This document shows, one piece after another, positions 14,186 to 18,193 of a DNA stretch of 18,193 nucleotides. The first letter of the stretch is position 1. Every line of letters begins with the position of its first letter. The DNA is taken from the NCBI GenBank assembly GCA_955652925.1, contig CATPCO010000164.1:1-18193 (forward strand), read 5' to 3'. The translations under genes were made by a program, and so were the position numbers. Source of the stretch: an uncultured Xanthobacteraceae bacterium. Its GTDB lineage: Bacteria; Pseudomonadota; Alphaproteobacteria; Rhizobiales; Xanthobacteraceae. Under the pieces are notes generated by a model, which did no database searches, was not told where the DNA came from, and saw only the letters and a program-made list of their open reading frames with translations.

Positions 14186-15144
14186 GCCTGTTCGACTTTG
14201 TTTCGCTGCGCCTGAACCCGACTCTGTCGGTCAACTCGATCACGTAGCTCGGCCATGGGAGTCACAAGAACACGCTGCAGATGAGCGCCAACCATCTCCA
14301 CGAAAACGGTCGCCTTGGTGGGGACCAGTCCTCGATGGGCGTAAATAGCGCAAATGGGCCTTCGCAACGTGGTATGCTCTGACAGAAGCTCGATCAGCCG
14401 CCCTTCCGCAAGCGCATCAGCCGCCAGGAAGCGAGGAAATACTACAACGCCCTGACCAGCTTCGGCGGCATTCAACAGAACCAATGGGCTGTTCGTCATG
14501 AGATTGCCTTTCACCGCAATTTCATGAGGAGAATCAAAAATTGGCCATCTGTCTCCGTATCCGGAGTCGGTGTAGAGAATGCAGTTGTGTCCAACCAAAT
14601 CCGCGGGCGTGTTTGGTCGCGGCCGACTCATAAAGTAATTTGGAGAAGCACAAACTACAAAGTCGTAGTCGGCAAGTTTGCGAACGATAAGGCTGCCGTT
14701 ATCAGGCATGCTGTGACGAATTGAAACGTCGAATTGCTCTTCCACGAAATCAACATGACGGCCGGTCGCGATCAATCTTACGGAGACCTCCGGGAATTGC
14801 GCCGTGTAATCGGCAATTACCGGCGTGATCAGGGGAGCTAGAATCACAGACGTATTTAGGCGTAAGACGCCACGCGGCTTGGCCTGCATTGACTCCACCA
14901 AACTTTCGGCCTGGTCCAAGCGGTTAAGAACGTCCACGCAGTATTTATAGTAAGCCTCGCCTACTTCGGTCGGCTTTACGTGGCGCGTATTCCTGTTCAA
15001 CAATCGTGCCCCGAGCCGCTGCTCAAGAGCCTTGATGTGAGCTGTCACGAGACTCGGTGCGACTGCCAAATCGCGCGCGGCCGCTGCAAAGCCACCAAGC
15101 TCAACGACCCGAACGAAGCTCGTGATTTGATCGAACTTATCCAT
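14182..15144 (-). CDS. LysR family transcriptional regulator
   Basis: This 320-residue DNA-binding regulator has an N-terminal winged helix-turn-helix (SFVRVVELGGFAAAARDLAV, then TAHIKALEQRLGARLLNRN and KPTEVGEAYY) and a C-terminal substrate-binding domain of the LysR type. It resembles the subgroup whose DNA-binding domain is followed by PRGVLRLN. The ATG at 15144 is chosen because GGAGG sits 5 bases upstream; starts at 15159 and 15177 are less well supported. It lies 86 bases downstream of the molybdo-hydroxylase subunit on the same strand, so it is not in the usual divergent layout and its target is unclear. Two 60-base lines inside it count to 45-48% GC, against 75% in a line of the adjacent subunit gene, suggesting separate ancestry. 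Confidence 0.92.
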   Translation of the reverse strand: MDKFDQITSFVRVVELGGFAAAARDLAVAPSLVTAHIKALEQRLGARLLNRNTRHVKPTEVGEAYYKYCVDVLNRLDQAESLVESMQAKPRGVLRLNTSVILAPLITPVIADYTAQFPEVSVRLIATGRHVDFVEEQFDVSIRHSMPDNGSLIVRKLADYDFVVCASPNYFMSRPRPNTPADLVGHNCILYTDSGYGDRWPIFDSPHEIAVKGNLMTNSPLVLLNAAEAGQGVVVFPRFLAADALAEGRLIELLSEHTTLRRPICAIYAHRGLVPTKATVFVEMVGAHLQRVLVTPMAELRDRVDRQSRVQAQRNKVEQA

Positions 15145-15230
15145 GCTCGCCTCCGCCATTGGCAGCCATAAAAGCACCGGCGCCGTTTAGCTGGCATGCG
15201 AAGAGTCATAGAGTACCGGCTCTACGCGCT

Positions 15231-17504
15231 TCAACCCGACCCAGTTTGGGACCCGATCAAACGGTCCAGCGTTATAGGAAAGTGGCGCACGCGAAGCCCG
15301 GTGGCGTGCCACACGGCATTCGCGACCGCGCCCGCCGTGCCGGTGATCCCGATCTCGCCCACGCCCTTGATGCCAAGCGCGTTGACGTGCGGATCGTGCT
15401 CCTCGACCAGGATCGCTTCGAGCGACGGCACGTCCGCATTCACGGGAATGTGGTACTCGGCCAAATTGGCGTTCATCGGACGGCCGGATCGCGGATCCAT
15501 CATGGCCTGCTCATGCAGCGCGAACGATATGCCCCAAATCATTCCGCCACAGAGCTGGCTGCGCACCATGCGCGGATTGATGATACGTCCCGCGGCGAAG
15601 GCGCCGATCACGCGCGTGGCGCGAATCTGCCCGAGATCGGGATCGACCCTGACCTCCGCAAATACCGCGCCGTGCGCGTACATCGCATAGCTCGATTGGG
15701 CGACCCCGTCGGCCGCGCTCGTCCCATGACCTTCAATCTGCGCGAGGCCGGCGCGACCGAGGATATCGGCGTAGCTCTCACTGCGGCTTTCGTCGTCGCG
15801 ACGGAAAAGGCGGCCGCCGCGCGCGATGACGCCGGCATTGCCGGCGCCGAACAGCGGCGAGCGATGGTCGTTGGTCGCGAGCTCGGCGAGCCGGCCGATG
15901 ACATCGGCACCGGCATTGTGGATCGCCATGCCCGCGGTGGCGGTGTGGGACGAGCCGCCGGCAATGCCGGCGTCCGGAAGATCAGAGCTGCCGGAGCGGA
16001 ACTCGAGCCGATCGAGGTCAAGCCCGAGCGCATCCGCGGCGATCTGCGCCAGCGCCGTGCCGGCGCCCTGGCCCATATCGTGCGCGCCGGTTTCCATGAC
16101 GCCGCTGCCGTCCCGGCGCACCACCGCCTTAGCATGACCCGCAAACATGAGCGCGGGAAAGACTGCCGTGCCGACACCCCAGCCGACGAGCAATCCATCG
16201 CGGTCGCGCATCTGGCGCGGCGCGAGCGGGCGACCTTCCCAGCCGAACCGTTCGGCGCCTTGCCGGTAGCATTCGCGCAAAGCCTTTGAGGAAAACGGCT
16301 TGCCGGAAATCGGCTCGACCTCGGCATAGTTCTTGAGCCGAAAGGCTAGAGGATCCACGCCGCAGGCTTGCGCCATTTCGTCGATCGCGCTTTCAAGCGC
16401 GATCGAGCCTGTCGCCTCGCCGGGCGCGCGCATGAACATCGGCGTGCCGACGTCGTTCCGGACGGCTTCATGCGAGGTCGCGATGGCGGCGCTCGCATAA
16501 AGCGCATGGGAAATACCGGAGGCCGGCTCGAAGAAATCGTCGAAAGTGCTCGACATCGTCTTGGTGCGATGATCGAGCGCGATCAACTTGCCGTCTTGGT
16601 TGGTGCCGAGACGCAAGGTCTGCTGCGTCGGCGCCCGGTGCCCGACCGGGCCGAACATCTGTTCGCGACTCAGCACGAGCTTGACCGGCTTGCCAACCGC
16701 GCGGGCGGCGATGGCGCCCAGGACCTGTGGTCCGGTGATAAAGCCTTTGCAGCCGAAGCCGCCGCCGAGAAACGGACTGCGGATGTGAATGTTGTCAGGC
16801 GATATTCCGAACAGGCTGGCCAGACGTCCTTGCGCCAGCGCGAGACCTTGGCTCGGCGTATCGATCGAAAGCATATCGCCGTCCCACACGGCCACGATCG
16901 CATGCGGCTCCATGGGATTGTGATATTGGGCTGGGGTTTCGTAGCTCACCGCAATTTTCTTGCTGGCCGAGGTGAGCCCGGCTTCAATGTCGCCGCGATG
17001 CACTTCCGCCGGAAAACCGGGACCGACGGCCGGCGGCACGAAGCTTGCGGTCGCATCGAGCCCGATCTGCGCGGGCTCGATCTCGTAGCGCGGCACAAGC
17101 AGCGCGGCGCCTTGCGTCGCGGCCTCGAGCGTTTCCGCAATAACCATGGCGATCGGCTGGTTGGCGTAACGGACGCGGTCGCTTTGCAAGAGATCGAGCC
17201 GAAACGTGAAAAGATCCGATCTTTCATCCGGATCCTGCGCCAGCGCCGGCCTGTTCGCGGGCGTGATCACCTCGACCACGCCCGGATAAGCTTTCGCCGC
17301 TGCGACATCGAGGAAGGCGACCCGGCCGCGCGCGATGCTGCTCACCGCAAGCACTGCGTAGAGCATGCCGGGGGGATGCTGGTCGGCGGCATACCTGGCG
17401 CCACCAGTCACTTTAAGCACGCCATCGCGGCGCGTGAGCGGCTGACCGATGCTCGACCCGTGCCGCACGTGGGCGGGCGTTTGTGAGAGCGTAATGTCAG
17501 GCAT
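15231..17504 (-). CDS. Xanthine dehydrogenase-family molybdenum subunit (PaoC/YagR-like)
   Basis: This 757-residue subunit binds the molybdopterin cofactor and hydroxylates a substrate, probably an aldehyde. Seen in order are an N-terminal aldehyde oxidase/xanthine dehydrogenase a/b hammerhead domain (from VTGGARYAAD, about 32-41), GGGFGCKG at 247-254, MRAPGEATG at 358-366 with R359 and E363, GAHDMGQGAGTALAQI near 473-488, and GVGEIGITGTAG at 714-725 with the presumed catalytic base E717. These fit the PaoC branch better than classical xanthine dehydrogenase. No Tat signal is present, as in PaoC, whose partner PaoA carries it. The start overlaps the FAD subunit stop by 8 bases, with GGAG 9 bases upstream. 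An upstream open frame to 17801 lies inside the FAD gene and is ignored. The substrate is unknown. Confidence 0.92.
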   Translation of the reverse strand: MPDITLSQTPAHVRHGSSIGQPLTRRDGVLKVTGGARYAADQHPPGMLYAVLAVSSIARGRVAFLDVAAAKAYPGVVEVITPANRPALAQDPDERSDLFTFRLDLLQSDRVRYANQPIAMVIAETLEAATQGAALLVPRYEIEPAQIGLDATASFVPPAVGPGFPAEVHRGDIEAGLTSASKKIAVSYETPAQYHNPMEPHAIVAVWDGDMLSIDTPSQGLALAQGRLASLFGISPDNIHIRSPFLGGGFGCKGFITGPQVLGAIAARAVGKPVKLVLSREQMFGPVGHRAPTQQTLRLGTNQDGKLIALDHRTKTMSSTFDDFFEPASGISHALYASAAIATSHEAVRNDVGTPMFMRAPGEATGSIALESAIDEMAQACGVDPLAFRLKNYAEVEPISGKPFSSKALRECYRQGAERFGWEGRPLAPRQMRDRDGLLVGWGVGTAVFPALMFAGHAKAVVRRDGSGVMETGAHDMGQGAGTALAQIAADALGLDLDRLEFRSGSSDLPDAGIAGGSSHTATAGMAIHNAGADVIGRLAELATNDHRSPLFGAGNAGVIARGGRLFRRDDESRSESYADILGRAGLAQIEGHGTSAADGVAQSSYAMYAHGAVFAEVRVDPDLGQIRATRVIGAFAAGRIINPRMVRSQLCGGMIWGISFALHEQAMMDPRSGRPMNANLAEYHIPVNADVPSLEAILVEEHDPHVNALGIKGVGEIGITGTAGAVANAVWHATGLRVRHFPITLDRLIGSQTGSG

Positions 17505-18193
17505 GGGCGAGAACTCCGGAGACGGCGGCGAAGGGGGAACCAGGCAGCGCCGGCACTCGCTTGGGCGTGCCGGCGGCAGCCAGCGCCAGCGCCCGCACCA
17601 CGATCCGTCGCGCGAGCTCGATCTTGAATTCGTTCTCGCCGGATGGCTGTGCGTGTGCGAGCGCGGCCTCCGCCGCGCGGCGGAAGCTTTCGGCCTCAGG
17701 TGCCGCGGCGACGAGCAGCTTTTCGGCCTCGCGTGCGCGCCAGGGTTTTGCGGCGACTCCGCCAAGCGCAATGCGCGCCTCCGCGATCTTGCCGCCTGCA
17801 ATGCTCAGACATGCCGCGGCGGAAACGACGGCGAAAGCGTAGGAGGTTCGTTCGCGCACTTTCAGATAGCGCGCATGACTGCTGAAATTGCGTGCGTGTG
17901 CGGGCAGCCTTAGCGCCACAATCAGATCGCCGGGCGCAAGCACGGTTTCCCTTTCCGGCGTGTCGCCCGGGAGCCGGTGCAGATCTTCGAGCCTCACCTC
18001 GCGCGGGCCGCTCTTTCCCTCGATCTCCACCACGGCGTCGAGCGCGACCAGCGGCACGCAGAAGTCGGACGGATGGGTCGCGATGCAGGCGTCGCTCCAG
18101 CCGAGAACGGCATGCAGGCGGTTTTCGCCGCCGCGCGCGTCGCAGCCTGAGCCGGGCTCGCGCCGATTACAGGCGCAGGCCACGTCATAAAAG
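17497..18193 (-). CDS. FAD-binding subunit of molybdo-hydroxylase (PaoB/YagS-like), 5' truncated
   Basis: Only the C-terminal two thirds or so (about 232 codons) is present; the frame runs off the right edge without a start. The visible part begins with a Cys-rich insertion (ACACNRREPGSGC, later SDACIATHPSD) that matches the extra [4Fe-4S]-binding segment known in E. coli PaoB. The second half of the FAD domain follows, then the C-terminal CO-dehydrogenase flavoprotein-like domain (YLKVRERTSYAFAVVSAAA through ALGGVAAKPWRA). The subunit passes electrons between the FeS protein and FAD. Transcription continues directly into the molybdenum subunit. GTG 18183 is an internal codon, not the start. 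The FeS subunit is expected just outside the window. Confidence 0.88.
   Translation of the reverse strand, partial: FYDVACACNRREPGSGCDARGGENRLHAVLGWSDACIATHPSDFCVPLVALDAVVEIEGKSGPREVRLEDLHRLPGDTPERETVLAPGDLIVALRLPAHARNFSSHARYLKVRERTSYAFAVVSAAACLSIAGGKIAEARIALGGVAAKPWRAREAEKLLVAAAPEAESFRRAAEAALAHAQPSGENEFKIELARRIVVRALALAAAGTPKRVPALPGSPFAAVSGVLAHA

Noticed and set aside
16368..17486. 372-codon plus-strand frame, and another at 15159-16289
   Set aside because: Both are antisense to the well-supported molybdenum subunit and have the low-information Arg/Gly/His-rich composition of shadow frames in GC-rich DNA.
17504..17801. Upstream extension of the molybdenum subunit frame
   Set aside because: This stretch is the shadow of the FAD subunit. 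The conserved N-terminus and a ribosome binding site support the start at 17504.

Overview
The window looks like chromosomal DNA from a high-GC alphaproteobacterium, most likely Hyphomicrobiales near Bradyrhizobium/Rhodopseudomonas or a related Xanthobacteraceae lineage. The grounds are an alphaproteobacterial tRNA-His without a G-1 base, a PdhS/PleC/DivJ-like histidine kinase, phasin_2-type phasins, an hpn-type squalene/hopanoid operon, and intergenic palindromes of a kind I recall from Bradyrhizobium-type genomes. This is family-level recognition only; no search was run.

Layout. (1) 13-3820, minus strand: a DUF1194 (von Willebrand A-like) exported protein lies downstream of a large soluble multi-PAS histidine kinase. 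(2) 3821-4238: a gene-free stretch with a simple, partly palindromic repeat. (3) 4239-5330, plus strand: two phasin paralogues in tandem. A TGCA-rich palindrome overlaps the predicted promoter of the second, which ends in a perfect 16-bp hairpin. (4) 5346-5482: a promoter and tRNA-His(GTG). (5) 5491-6450, minus strand: farnesyl diphosphate synthase, pointing away from the next operon. (6) 6588-13664, plus strand: a tight operon hpnB-hpnC-hpnD-hpnE-shc plus an ornithine cyclodeaminase/mu-crystallin family gene. (7) 13665-15180: a palindromic repeat, then a markedly AT-richer segment with a possible 62-residue protein and a LysR regulator. (8) 15231-18193, minus strand: the molybdenum subunit and the truncated FAD subunit of a PaoABC-like molybdo-hydroxylase. 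Its small iron-sulfur subunit, if present, lies beyond the right edge.

How the genes fit together. The divergent IspA would make farnesyl diphosphate. HpnD, HpnC and HpnE would convert two molecules of it to squalene through presqualene diphosphate and hydroxysqualene, and Shc would cyclise squalene to hopene/hopanol. HpnB is a membrane glycosyltransferase-like protein of unproven role. The side-chain and modification genes (hpnG, hpnH, hpnO and others) are not here. The phasins point to polyhydroxyalkanoate granules.

I see no CRISPR array, insertion sequence, phage or defence system. The most interesting points are the ornithine-cyclodeaminase-like gene closing the hopanoid operon without the family's catalytic aspartate, the phasin promoter/operator overlap, the chain of non-ATG starts in hpnB-C-D, and the low-GC segment beside the molybdo-hydroxylase genes.
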